NCBI GenBank assembly: GCA_904066235.2
Contig: CAJFCV020000005.1
Coordinates: 310,001 to 374,000, forward strand
Origin: Bursaphelenchus xylophilus
Lineage: Eukaryota; Nematoda; Chromadorea; Rhabditida; Aphelenchoididae
DNA: 64,000 nucleotides
Direction: 5' to 3'
Part shown: positions 26,120 through 39,000 of the stretch, one piece after another
Position numbering within the stretch: position 1 is the first letter of the stretch
Layout of the letters: each line of letters starts with the position of its first letter
Made by a program: the position numbers and the translations under genes
The notes under the pieces: model-generated
The model's database searches: none
What the model was told of the DNA's origin: nothing
Seen by the model: the letters and a program-made list of their open reading frames with translations, nothing else

Positions 26120-26564
26120 TAGCTGCTCGCAAGGTGGTTGACCGCAAGTGTGGGCCCACCATTTTTTGTCTATCCGACTCTCCTCATTTCGCGCGGTCTC
26201 TCACAAACAAAGCCGTTCAGTATCTCGACTGAAGCTCAAAAAATGCCAACTAAATTTTTTTCCATTGTGTGTTTTACGGCAATTATTGACACTATTTGTG
26301 TTAGTATTCATCAAAATTAATAAGCCATGTGAATACTTTATTGAGCCCAAAGGACAGAGAATTCTCAAAGAGGCGAAAAAACTCTTTTTGTCTTTTATGC
26401 ATACGTTCAGATTATTCATAGATAACAAAAGAAGACAGTGACAAAAAATTTGAACTTGAAAAAAACGTATTTTTTAACGGTTATATAAATTATTTGCTCA
26501 ATTTTTTTTTAATTGAGAGTCGAATATAAATTGTTTTGTAATTGTTTTTGCAGCTTTTCCAACC

Positions 26565-26783
26565 ATGTTTGTATTTACTTTATTATTGTGTTCTTATTAC
26601 ATAGAAGGGCTTCCGAAACACTGCTATAAAGGTAAAAAGCCTAACAAAATTCTTGAAACCGGGTAATTTTTATATGTAGAATGCTGGCTACAGCTGATAT
26701 CTTCCTTAAATTTCGCACACACATTCCGTTTATTCCATTTATCCGCCCCTGAAAATTTCATTTCACACTACCGCAGCCCATAG
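26565..26783 (+). CDS. candidate two-exon small secreted peptide (56 aa)
   Basis: Exon 1 follows a TTTTTGCAG acceptor (26,553) and reads MFVFTLLLCSYYIEG then LPKHCYK. A GTAAAA donor at 26,632 and a TATATGTAG acceptor at 26,679 define a 48-nt intron. Exon 2 stays in frame for 34 codons to TAG at 26,781-26,783. The hydrophobic start looks like a signal peptide; the mature part has two cysteines. It ends about 113 bp before the spliced-leader-like site of the esterase gene, a typical operon spacing. No family is recognised and chance is possible. Confidence 0.3.
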
Positions 26784-26890
26784 CGTACAATGCGTTAAAG
26801 TTCCGCCTTGTTTTATCATCTCAATTTAACCCAGCATTGCTTTCGGGTTCGCTTTGTGCAAAAGTATGCGGCTGCACATACATGTCATGT

Positions 26891-26896
26891 TTTTAG
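26891..26896 (+). promoter_or_regulatory. likely trans-splice acceptor for the esterase mRNA
   Basis: TTTTAG ends 6 nt before the esterase ATG at 26,903, after a T-rich stretch. In nematodes such a site directly before the start codon usually receives a spliced leader. It also supports this ATG as the start. Confidence 0.55.
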
Positions 26897-26902
26897 GGTC
26901 AA

Positions 26903-29618
26903 ATGTCCAAAACCGCCATATCAATTCTTTTGCTCAACGGGTTCGTTTTGTTTGGCTTGGCAGATCAGCCGAGACGACAAACTCAATTTGGTGATATTGA
27001 TGGCTTTTACTACACTGATCCCTATACGGAAAAGAAGGCTGCGATTTACCTGGGGGTCCCTTTTGCGGAGCCGCCATTGGGCGAGCTGCGGTTTGAGGTG
27101 AGCAAATTGTGGATTGAGTAAATTGTTGACCATTGAAATCTTTGAAAAAAACTTCTATTTAGAAGACAAAGTCTTGGTCACGAAAATGGACAGCACCATT
27201 AAATGCTACCGATTTTCCACCCGGATGTGTGCCGATGATGCTTCCACCAGGTCAACGGTACAGCGAGGACTGTCTGAAATTGAACATTATGACACCTAGC
27301 GAGCCGGTATGCATCTAGTTTCCACTAATTTCCCTTGTCCAATATACTGTTATATTTCAGTCCAACGATCCCGCCGGCTACCCGGTTTTGGTGTACGTGC
27401 ACGGCGGTGCTTTCGGCTGGGGCTTGGCCGAAACCTACGGCTACAAAAATCTGACACAAAATTACGTGTCAAAAGGGCTGATTGTGGTGGTGACGCAATA
27501 TCGGCTCGGAGCAATGGGCTTTGTCACAGATGGAGGAGAGGAGTTGCCGGGAAATCTGGGCATGTTCGATCAGGCCGAGACCTTCAAATGGATCCATTAC
27601 AACATTCGGAGTTTTGGCGGGAATCCGGACAAGGTGACGGCTTGGGGTCTGAGTGCTGGCGGAGGATCCGTCGGTTTGTTGGAGTTGTCACCATACTCTA
27701 GAGGTAAGGAATTGCTGGGTTTTAATTTCTGCAACAAAGGCAGTAGGATACCGCAGAACAAAAAATATCATTTTTTATTCGCTGATCTAAGGCTCCCGTT
27801 TTTTATTAAGGGCCTTAAAAATCTTCCACAGGCCATGCGGTTTGAACAGGGATTTTTTGAAGCTTTTTGTATTCACCTTTTTTGAAAAGGGCCTTAAAAG
27901 GAAGACGGTGAAGAACCAGCTAAATTAATTTGTAATTTAAAGAACTCTCAGCCCGTTTTATGCTTTTACAGGTGTCAATTTAAAGCCCTTTAAGACATGC
28001 GGTTCCATGGTGTAGCGGTTAGCACTCAGGACTTTGAATCCTGCGACCCGAGTTCGAATCTCGGTGGGACCTAGTCAATCTTTTTTGATCATTTTTTCCT
28101 TCTATTCTTGTTGTGCTTCAGATTACATTCACAATATAATCGCCATGAGCGGAACTCCATTGTGTCCATGGGGTGTTCAGCCGCAAAAACACGTCAAGAA
28201 ATATTCTCAGGAAGTGGCGTATGCGCTAAACTGCGAGACCGGGAAATGGAAGGAGTGCTTCAAGAAGACAACAACAGATGAGTTTCTGGCCGCGACAAGC
28301 AAAGTTGTAAGTTTCAACTGTTTTTTTTTTGACATTTGAAACTTCTAATTTGACCTTTGTTTTAGACCCGTCCAATTCCAGAGGTTGAACTTCTGATGTT
28401 CATTCCGGTCTACGATAACGACTTTGTTCCGAAGCACGTATACGAACTTGTAGCTGATACAGCTCATACCAAGAAGATCAACGCTATTGTTGGCGTAACC
28501 AAACTAGAGTCTTTGTATTTCAGTAAGTTTTTGTGTGATGAACCGTCAATAATGTTAAATTGTGGATTCATCTCACCGAAAGGAAGACTTGACCCAAAAT
28601 TTTTTTAACGAATAGCGAATTACAAGAGCAAATCAAAAAAGTTTTTCGTCGAATATATTCTCAGAATTTTGCATTTTAATGATTATAATTTAAATTTCTT
28701 AGGGCCAAGTCATCTTTCGATGTTTTTGTAACCCATCTGTCCGTAAAATGTGCCATGTCCTTGTCCGTTTTTCGTACCGAAGACTGAGGACCACACGCTC
28801 TATTTTTCAGCGATTTTAAACTTATACATGGTTATGAACAGCTTAGATATTCCCAAGATGAATCAGTCCGAGTTTGGGAAGCAGGATTTAATCGACTACA
28901 CGCACAAAACGTTGACCAGCCCCGAGCGACTGGGCGATCGCTGGAGAGAGGTTGAAGAGCGGATTGTTGCGTTCTACACTAGCGACAAGGAGAGTGTAAC
29001 CGATCCAGAGCTCAGAGAGCATTACTATCTGTGGAAGTACATGGAGGTAAGACGGCTTCAGTTTGCGGCTTCAAATTGTTATTTGTGGCTTCGAAAAACC
29101 TCCAATAATGAGCCTGATCTTACAGCTGACGGCCGACATTTTCTTCACTCTCGGCGCTTTGCAATACTCCGATCTGCGCGCTGCAAATGGGCTGAACACT
29201 TACTTATATCACACCGAATATTTCAATCCCTCGCAATATCCGGAGGATTTGAAAATCAAAGCCGCAACTCATGCGAACGAGTATCCCTATATGAATGGAG
29301 ATTTTCCAGTGGGGCATTTCGAGTTTGACGATGATGATCGGGAGCATCAGAGGATCATTGTGGATATGATTACAAACATGGCTTTGACCGGGTGAGTCCT
29401 ACACAACTCAAGTTTATTCCTCATTCAGAAAGCCCCATCCTGACTGGGCGCCCTTGGACAACGACCGCAATAATTACGCCAATCTTGGCGCAAAACTTGA
29501 ACTTCGCAATGAAGAGTTCGCACCAGAAAAATGGCACTTCTGGAATAGATTGGCCAAGGATTACGGGCGCGACATAATCTCGTTGAAAGAAGTTCGCTCA
29601 AACAGGGACGAATTGTGA
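26903..29618 (+). CDS. type-B carboxylesterase, secretory pathway
   Basis: Alpha/beta-hydrolase that cleaves carboxyl esters, in the family of nematode gut and detoxification esterases. Exons: 26903-27097, 27163-27306, 27361-27703, 28122-28306, 28366-28522, 28811-29046, 29126-29391, 29429-29618; all phases agree, giving 571 residues, normal for the family. Residues 1-21 form a signal peptide (ISILLLNGFVLFGLA). SEDCLKLNI precedes the oxyanion HGG at 127-129. The nucleophile motif is GLSAG with Ser211 (the family usually has GESAG). Glu337 (KLES) and His469 (ATHANEYPYM) complete a plausible triad. The protein ends RDEL, a KDEL-type ER retrieval signal. Intron 3 carries a tRNA-Gln gene. I have not assigned a specific gene name. 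Confidence 0.9.
27836..28000 (+). repeat. duplicated 5' flank of tRNA-Gln, copy 2
   Basis: Second copy of the segment at 24,583-24,777, lying within esterase intron 3 (27,704-28,121). The sequences differ by scattered substitutions and one block present only in copy 1. Confidence 0.8.
28001..28072 (+). tRNA. tRNA-Gln (TTG anticodon), intronic
   Basis: Same 72-nt body as the copy at 24,778, with anticodon loop CTTTGAA and intact A and B boxes, followed by a T6 run after a few bases. It lies on the same strand as the esterase gene, 49 nt before the exon 4 acceptor, so RNA polymerases II and III would use the same DNA. Confidence 0.94.
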
Positions 29619-30054
29619 TTGCACCAGTTGTAGATAACTTGTAATTAGATTCAATATAAAGCACACCTAATACGCATTGGCAATGATCTCTTCAAATTAA
29701 CCAAAAGTTTATTTTTCCGTTCATTTTTCGCCGGTAATCCACGAAATCAAAACAGCAAAAATTTGCCAGAGGGCAAAAGAGTCGAGGAAATAAAACAGAA
29801 CTACAGATCGCACAATTTGGAAAAATATTTCATCGTATAAAATGCCACTTCAAACCGGACGAAGAAATAATAAAAAAAAAACAATTCGTATAAAATGTCC
29901 CCCGCAGCCTGCGGGATGCGGGGACGCACTTCGCAAAGTGCATTTTTTTGACAAAATTTTTTTGACACCAATGTCTAGCTTTTCCGTTGACGTGAGAGTT
30001 GTCGTTTCTCGAAACATTGCTTTTTAATTTTAAGGCTTCAATATCATGTTATCT
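29619..30054. other. spacer between esterase and Rtf1 genes
   Basis: AT-rich, 440 bp. An AATATAAAG about 35 nt after the esterase stop may serve as its poly(A) signal. No other feature seen. Confidence 0.5.
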
Positions 30055-30056
30055 TA

Positions 30057-30062
30057 CTTTAG
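30057..30062 (+). promoter_or_regulatory. likely trans-splice acceptor for Rtf1
   Basis: CTTTAG 18 nt before the Rtf1 ATG; the bases after it (GGTCAA) match those after the esterase site at 26,896. Confidence 0.45.
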
Positions 30063-30080
30063 GGTCAATAAACTGCTGAA

Positions 30081-33000
30081 ATGAGTGGCGATTCGGACTC
30101 TGACAGGGTAAGCTTTGATTCAGGCATCTTCTTTATACTTTGTTCCATACGTATTTGATTTTTTTGTTTTTATTTTGACTTTTGGAAAGATGGCAAACTA
30201 AAATTATATTATTCATGTTAGTCTTTTCGAAATTTTGATGTTTTGTTGCCTAAAAATTGCTTTATGGCTTGATTTTGATGCATTTTTTGTAGGACGATGC
30301 CCCAACTTCCAGCCGCGGGAGGACCAAGAGAACGGCCTCGAAATATGTTGAGAGCGGTAAGTTTTAAATTATTGGATTGATTCTTGGTTTAGGGTCTTCT
30401 ACCGACGATGAGGTCGATGCTGAAATGAAGAAGCCGAGAGTGAAGAAACCGGCGGCCAAGAAGGCTAAGCCTGTTGCCTCTGACGCCAAGAACGAGCTTG
30501 CTAAAGAGTTGATTGTGTTCGAACAGGTTGAGCAAGAAGAAATTGAAAGACAAAGGTAAAATTTGGGTATATTTTGCTGTTTTCATATTCAAAACATTTA
30601 TATCAAGTTGCTGAGCATCTTAAATTTCAATTGCAGAGCCGAAATCGCAAAGAAATTGAGGAATTCGAGTGTCAAGTCCAAGCCGAAGGGAAAGAAAGAC
30701 GATTCAGATAAGAGTTCGATGAGTTCGTCTTCCAGCGACTCCGAATCTGATGGTGCGTGTTTTGTCTTTGTTGTTCTCGCTTTAGGAGCCTAAATCAGCG
30801 TCTATTTGCAAGGATTTGTCAAAAATTTATATTATACTGGGTGTATGGACCATTTTTGATAAAGAAATTGGTTATCTACGCATTTTACGCTGCGAAAAAG
30901 TTGATTGAGCCTCTTTCCAGGTGAAATTCGTTCCGCAGGCAAGGATGACGACGAACCCGACATGGATTTCCATAAGCCATCTGAAGTTGCAGCTAAAAAT
31001 GTGAAGAAGAGCGCTATGAGCAAGTTGATGGCCAAAAGGAAGGACAAGAAGGAAAAAGAGGTGGTGAAGAGTCGGGCTGTCTTGGATATCGATGAAGTGT
31101 TTGGAACCGAAATGGGTGGCGATAAGACTATGAGCTCATCTTCATCCTCTTCATCCAGCAGATCCTCATCAAGATCTTCGAGTCGCTCACGGTCGGGTTC
31201 TCCATCCGCTTCAAGAGAAGTAAGTCAATTTTGTCGAAATTTATGTCTTGGTTTTTAGATTGAGAACAAGGATGAGCTTGAACTGGCAAGGATCTCTCGG
31301 TTCCGACTCGCTCAATATGTCCATCTGCCAAATTTTAATAAGCTTGTGACCGGCTGCTACGTTCGAATTGGAATTGGAAAGAACCCGGCAACTGGTGAGG
31401 ATGTCTATAGGGTAAGTTGGCTGCCTTTTGGCCAGAGCTAATCGCATTTTCTTTCATTTTCTGCCCTATTTTTATATTGTACTACCGATTCATATGGGTG
31501 TTTTCAGATTTGCGAGATTGTCGATGTTGTAGAGACGTCGAAGGTCTACAATATTGAGAAAACCCGAACTAACAGAGGCCTGAAGCTGAAGCACGGAGCG
31601 TCGAGTCGGGTGTATCGGCTGGAATTTGTATCTAACCAAAAATTTGCGGAGAAGGAGTATGTCCATTGGATCAAAGAAATGAGGGAGCATGTAAGGTTTG
31701 AGTCTTGATTTTGATTCGGTATTTAGAATCAATCCTTGCCAACCATCGATGAGGTCACAAATAAGCGAAAGGAAATCGAAGAAGCGAGCAAACAGAACTT
31801 CAGCGATGCCGATATTAATTATGTGAGTTTTTGAGTCATTTAATAGCGAAGGAAACGAATTGAGAGATAGCGAATGAATATATATGAAAAATGAAAGTAG
31901 TATCAATTTCTACTTGCTATGAGCTTCCGAATGATATGTACCTTCACCGATTTGCCGATTTCCGAAATGTTAATTTACCTTGTTTTAGACCATGCCCAAG
32001 TCTGGTATTGTTTTTGATTTTTTCAGATGATCAAAGAAAAACAACGTTGGAAAGATGATCCCGTCAACTTTGCCGTAGAGAAAGCACGACTGTTGAAGGC
32101 GAAGGTTGGTTTAATTTTTAATTTTTATATTGTAGTAGACACCTTGCGTAATAGCCTAAATTATGGTGAAAACTTTGAATGTTATTATGTTTTCTAAGAT
32201 ATCGTGCTCTTATATGTTTATTACTTGAAATTTACACCTGATATAATGTCTGATAGAGGGGTGAATAGTTAAAGAATTATTACAAATATCTAAACCAATA
32301 TCTCAAATAATATCTGTGATAAGAAACATATTGGCAAATGATTAATTGATAAATGCGCATGGTTAGACGATTTCCGGGTCGGGCGACAACGAGGTGTTGG
32401 TGGGATAATGGTTCTTGTCAGCGGGCTTCTGAAGAACTTGCTCTCCCTTCCAGGTCTTGTACTTGATAAAGGTCTCAATTCCGAAGAGAACGGTCAAGGC
32501 AACGTTTAGAATCTGCAACATTGTGATTTATGATATCATGATCGCGAAAATATAGGAGAAATTTGAGGTTCATCACAAGTTTTACATAGAAATTTTGTCG
32601 TTTTTGTAAGATGTTCCGCGTAGAGATGACAAAATAAAGTTAAAATGGACTTACGGCCCCCATAATAGCGGCTCCTCGGCCGTCAGCCCTCCAACTGGCC
32701 GACAAATGCACCATCAACCAGACAGAAATGAAGTAGGCTACAGTGTTGACCGCATAAAAGATTAGTTCCTGAAAAAATCAATCGTAAAATTGATTTATGA
32801 CAATTTTGAAAGGAGCTTCTTTATACTGCTGAAAAGGCAAAACTTGCAATGAGACTTACCATAACAACCAAGCCGTTATTGTTCTTCTCATCATCGATGG
32901 TGAGATGCGGGAAGATAATGTAACCCAAAAGTAAAACGCCGGCGATTATGGTGGATTCGAAGGTGATGTGCTCGGTCCAAGCGGAGCTGGTCGAGTTGCG

Positions 33001-36000
33001 ATCAGCGCAAATGGCCAGAACGAAGGCAACGAATCCGAGAACCTGAAAGGGATTGGGTTGAGGGTTTTAAATTAAGGTTAAACTATAGCTCATTCTGATA
33101 ACTTTCAACAGATTTTTTTGACTGGAAGGTTGCCAGAAATATAGCAGAAAAAACGTAATCCTTCTTTTATACTGTTTCGTGGTTCCGAATTACGGTGAGA
33201 GGACCTGATCCGGTGGCAAAAAACGTACCATTTTGCATCCAGGAAGTGTCAAAAAATGTGGCAAAATACCTCCCTCTCCAAGTAAAAAAAACTCCGATTT
33301 CAAAAGCGCGCCCGCTCTTTTTGTGAGGGCCCTTAAAAACGAAGTTTTTTCACTTGGGGACGGAAGCATTTTGCCACATTTTTGATACTTCCCGGATGCA
33401 AAATGCTACGTTTTTTGCCACTTGATTAGGTCCCCCACTGTATTAGAAAAGCGAACTTACGACTTCGGCGATCTTCAGAACTCCAGGAACGGTAGCGAAG
33501 AACTGCGTGTTCAGCGAACCGCGTTGGTTCTTTGGGATAAAATTGAGCTTCTTCTGCATGGTTGTCAACGGCGAGACCTTGCTGCTGGGCTTGGATTGTA
33601 CCGTGGCCTTCTTTGTTCCCTGCTTTGAACTTTCCACCTTCTTCTCGGCACCGACCACTGGCTGCACGCTGCTGTAATCAAAGAGATAATCGGGATTCTG
33701 AAGAGGAGAGTCGATCTCAGAGAAGGAGAAGGCCGGGTTGTGAACCGACGACTTCTTTGACTTGGCTACGACATTAGAATTGGAAGGCGGTTTAGCTACA
33801 TTTCCAGAGGTTTGACCCTCATTGGAATTTGGACTGAATATACGAGACTTCTTTAGATTCATTTCGAATTTTGAATCGACAATATAGAAGTTGGGATAAT
33901 TGTTTTAGTTATCCTTGGAATTATTAGAATTAGCGAGAGTTTTTAGCACAAATCCACAGACTGGAATTCTCACAGAAGCCCGAAACAAAAATCGGACACG
34001 AAAAACTTGAACAGTTTTTTTCGTCAGAAGCAGGCGGTCATCGCGGCTGAGTGTTTTGCTGTTGTACTGGCCATAAGAGCCCGAAAAAACTTTGCAATAC
34101 GCGTTAAGAAGCCCCGATCAAAGGAGTTCGACCTGCAGCAACATTCGGAACGAAAAGGTTTTGGAACAGCTAAAAAGAATCCGGAAATAACTAAAATTAT
34201 TTTTTTAGTTTTGTATAGGAAATGGATACGGATTGTATTCAAGGTGATCTGAGTGGTTTAGAAGTTTGGAAGAGGGTAAATCTAGCGTCAGAAGAGGCAA
34301 ATAGCTTGTAAAACACGTAGACTAAGGTCTCAAGAATCAAAAAACTATATTCTAACGGCGGAAGGAATTCATCGAATGGAAAGCCAAACCGGGTTCCTTC
34401 CATTTGCGGGTCTAAATTCGCAAAAACTGTTTAAATCAGTCGGGTTAACATGTATACTAGAGCAAAGTAAACAAAACCGCAGCAATAGATGCCCAATTAA
34501 TTTGAGTTTAATTCAGCGACGGAGAAGTGATTGTAACGAAAGACAAAGTAAGGAAAAGGCTGTTAGGTTGTAAATAAACAGTCGAATGGCGTTCCATAGG
34601 GTTTAGGAAGTGCTAATTTGACTGTATAATAGGTTGGTATAAAAGGTATAAAAGGTTAGAAGAATAGGTTGGGAAATAGATAGTGATGTCTGTCCAAAAG
34701 GCAAGTTGCAAGGGGCAATTGAAACACCAACCACTTGACACTTACGGGACTTCAGGCCGTCTCTCAATGAGCTCCACGGTCTTCTCGCTCGGCGCCCGCT
34801 CCGGAGACGCGGGCGACGAGTCCTTGCGCGACGCCGGCCGGCTCGAGTTGCTCTTGATACTGGCAGGCCGGGACGAGCGGTCCAAGTCGACGTTCTCCTC
34901 GGGCGGCGGACTCGACGAGGCGATCATTCTGAGCGTAAAGTAGGGTTTATGTTCGGTGGACGCTATCTTGACCGATGATAAACGAAACGGCACAATAAAA
35001 GGTTTAAGGTGAAGGCGATATTCGAATGAAGATAGTCCGGAGAAGAGGGTTAGTCGCTGAAGTTAGGTTAGTTGGCAAATTGACGCGAGGAATGGGTTAG
35101 TTATGGGTTAAAAAGAATTCTTCTTTCCGCAATTATTCCAAATTTCCGCGCTATTCACATGTAAATGGCCGCAAATGACCAAACCTGTGACCAATTCCCA
35201 CCAGAACCCATGCCTTTTCTCTTAGCGCCAAAACGAAATTGCGCGGTGAAAAAAGCGTAAAGCCGGGATATAATCACCTCCAAAAAACGGTCTGCATTGT
35301 CATGAAGACCTGCAGACGACAGCGAAAATCCCGGGAGATAGGTTGGATTTTGAACAAAAATTTTTTTTTGGAGCCCCTCTGAAACCGGCTTAAACCTCCA
35401 GTTTTTGTGGCGAATTTGACGAGTTTATTCGTTTTGCAGCGAGTACAAAAATGAAACGATAATCATCTTCCGAATCTGGAGTAAAAACGGAAAGAGAGAC
35501 CGGCGATAATTACTATCCACTCATGAAAAAATAGGTTTATAGTGGCAAGGTAGCAGACGGAAGGGGATTGCGCAAGGATTTGGGAATTGGATAAACGTGA
35601 CAACCAAAAAATGACGTTTGAAAAAAATGAAATAAGTTGTTTTCTGGCGGTATTAAGACGATCGGAGTTTTACAGTGGGCGACCTGATCCAGTGGCAGAA
35701 AACGTACCATTTTGGATCTGGGAAGTATCAAAAATGTGGCAAAATGCTCCCCTCTCCAAGTGAAAAAGCTCAGGCGCGCCCGCTCTTTTTGCGAGGGAAT
35801 GGGCGCGCTCTTCAAAACGAAGTTCTTTCACTTGGAGAGGGAAGCATTTTGCCACATTTTTGATACTTCCCGGGTGCGAAATGGTACGTTTTTTGCCACT
35901 GAATCAGGTCCCACCACGGTAGTGCTCCTTACTGAAAGAAGGAATTGGAACTATAAAGATAGGTACACCTGGAAGTATCAACCTGTGTGGGCCATTAACT

Positions 36001-39000
36001 CATAGATCCGTGGCCGTTTCCTTACGGAATTCCGAAATGAAACCCGAACATCCCTAAAATATGGTCTTGTTTTTTCCTAAAACCCCTCGGCTTTACGGGC
36101 TCCATAAGTGATTTCCGTTTTACATCCGCCCGGTAAGCCTATGAAAAGGAAATAAACAATGTACAAAAAAGAAAATTGGGCATACAGCTTAGGAACGAAC
36201 GCATATTTTACAGTCCTCAGAAACGTTTGTTTGTTTACATGAGCCCTTTTCCCCTCCACGATATTCTAAGTGGCGTGCGCAGGGACAAAAAATCATAACA
36301 GGGTTCATGGCGAAAGACCAGTATAAATATTGGAATTGAAATCTGGGTTGAAGAAGGGGTGCTTGCAAGAGAGGCTTATTATTAGGGACGAAGTTTAAGA
36401 CTATAAAATAGAAATGGAGAAGAAAAAATTAATACTTTAGGAACAAAAATGTAAAACATCCGTTTCTTGACATTGCCATAAATAAGAATAAGATTGAAAT
36501 TAGCTGATTTTCACCTTTACCACTAATTTCAAGCTGATTCTTGGATGTTTCAAGGAATTAAACGCGCCATTTTGACGGGCTTTCGGCATTTTTGTGAGTA
36601 GAATGCGATTTTGAACCGTGAAAGTACGAGTTTTCCCCATATCGTGGTCCTAGAGTTGGGGATTGATAAAGAGTTCAACGTAAGAACATGTACACTCCGA
36701 TTTGTTCAAATACCAAGTCCTTTGCACCTTTAGAGCCCGGAAGAACACATTTGAGCATTTCCGGCAATTTCAAGACGGGTTTTCAAAAGCCGTAAATAGC
36801 GGTATGTCGTCATAAAGAGTAAATATAGAATGACGGTGGTAAAGGACGAGGTAAGACAAGTGTTATTACTGATTTTTTGAGTATTTAGTCTCACATTTAG
36901 ACCGCAAAAAGTGGGATGACAAAAAATAGTTTCAAACTGAAAATAATAGCTCAGAATGACAATAATAAATGCAATGTAAAACAGAGAACGCATATTTTTT
37001 TATTCAGAACAAAAAAGCATACAATAGGCGCTATTTCCGATAAAATATTAAAGGTTTTCGCTGATTCAGCCCGAATTTTTAGGTTTTTATTTCCAAAAGA
37101 CCAAAAACTTGTAAAGTCATATCAAGGTCAAATAACAGTGAAGTATCAAGACGGTTCTGCGCGTTTATAGAGTAAAAGTTAGGTACAAAAAGTCGTAGAC
37201 ATTAGATTTTGTCCATAAATTTGTAATGTTTGTGGTCAATTTGGCTTCGTGGAAAATGGACAGAGTGAAGTTGGACAGAAATGAATTGGACGGAGTGGGG
37301 AAATTGGACAGGGGGAAACTAGACAGAGTGAAATTGGACAGATTTTTTTCACTGCAAAAAAATTATTTAATGATTCAATAGTAACATTTCATACGATTGC
37401 AGCGAAAAAAAATCTCTCCAATTTCACTCTGCCCAATTTCCCCCTGCCCAATTTCCAAACATCGTCCAATTTATTTCTGTCCAATTTCACTCTGCCCATT
37501 TTCCACGAAGCCAAATTGACCACAAACATTACAAATTTATGGACAAAATCTAATGTCTACGACTTTTTGTACCTAAACTCTACTCTATAAACGCGCAGAT
37601 ATACCACGAAGCCGTCAATTTTGGGAATTTGCTAAATGGCCAAGTGCCCAAATTTTCTCCCCAGCTTGTTTTGCGTAGTGGAGGCTAAGCCCCGCCAGAT
37701 TTTCGGACACTTTATCATATATGGGAATCAAAACAAAAACGCCCTCCGTTTTGGTTGTTTATCCATCCGGAAAGAAATAGTTACACTAGATGGTGATGAA
37801 GGGGGATTAGAGACTAGCCATTGATCCCGGAATTTGGATGATGTGCGATATGGAAACCTTTCAAATTTTTGGCACACGCTTTGTAGAGGAGATCGATTGT
37901 TTTAGACGGATTGTTGACGAAAAATTAGGTTTTTTGATTCGAAAACTTCCGGCTCATAAAAATTAGCACAATTCGGAAAGTAATTTTCGAATAAAGTTTT
38001 TCTTTGCCCCTAGGAACTAAATTTTTGACCAAGCAAAGTTTTAACGGTCAAGGTTCAATCTTTCCTATTCAGTGACCGCCGAATAATGACCCGTTCTCCC
38101 CCAAAACCTACCGAAAAAACCGATCCAGTTTGACGCGGTAGGAGGATTGATCTGACATTTTCTGGCTTTGATTCTCACTTCCCGTCGCCTCCATTCAGTT
38201 GTCACAATAGATTGGGTAAAGCCTAGAAGCTAAAAAGCGTTTTTACCGAAAGGAGTGATGATTATGACAACAATGGGAAAAAGAATAAAGGAGTAACTCG
38301 AAATTGGTGCTATGAAAGGGAAAATACAAATGAAAAGTTGGGTAAGAGGCGACCAAACTTGTGCAGTTTCTGCAAGATCGAATGGTCGTGCTTGATTTTC
38401 TCTCTTGTATTTTAATATAAGAAGGCGGTTCGACTCACGGAAAAGTAAAAAATTTACTGCACCGACCCTCCGGGTCGAAAAACAATAAAAAGATCAAAAT
38501 TAGAATCCCTTCGCTTTCCGTAAAACCCAAAAAATCTCACAATCAACGTAATTAGACACCGGGATGAATCAGATAAATGGATTTACCAGCCGAAATTAGT
38601 CCAGGTAGTTTTCTCGCCCCTCGTTATTTACTCGCCTCTCCACGGTTTCTGGGTCAGGATCTCCAACCTCAACCCGCCTAAATCCGAGCGCTGTTATTAT
38701 TTTTTGGGTTCTTGAGATTCTTCCGAGCGATAATTAAAGCATGAAAATGCGTGAAGATTGGAGGTAAAAATTGGGAGGTGGTCGTGTAAAATACAATAAG
38801 TTGAATGACAGGTTTGATGGTACAGTGGGCGACCTGATCCAATGGCAAAAAACGTACCATTTTGCATCCGGGAAGTATCAAAAATGTGGCAAAATGCTTC
38901 CCTCTCCAAGTGAAAAAACTTCGTTTTGAAGGGAGCGGGTGCGCTTTTGAAGTCGGATTTTTTCACTTGGAGAGGGAGGTATTTTTCCACATTTTTTGAT

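Larger units (their letters stand above)
34929..38822. other. distal part of the long Rtf1 intron
   Basis: Apart from the MITE at 35,673 and the hairpin at 37,157 I see no supported feature. ORFs here are short and lack splice context. Confidence 0.5.

Noticed and set aside
25852..26320. Overlapping plus-strand ORFs at 25.8-26.3 kb
   Set aside because: They cover the CTAGTC-family MITE and reappear in its other copy, with no conservation of a reading frame.
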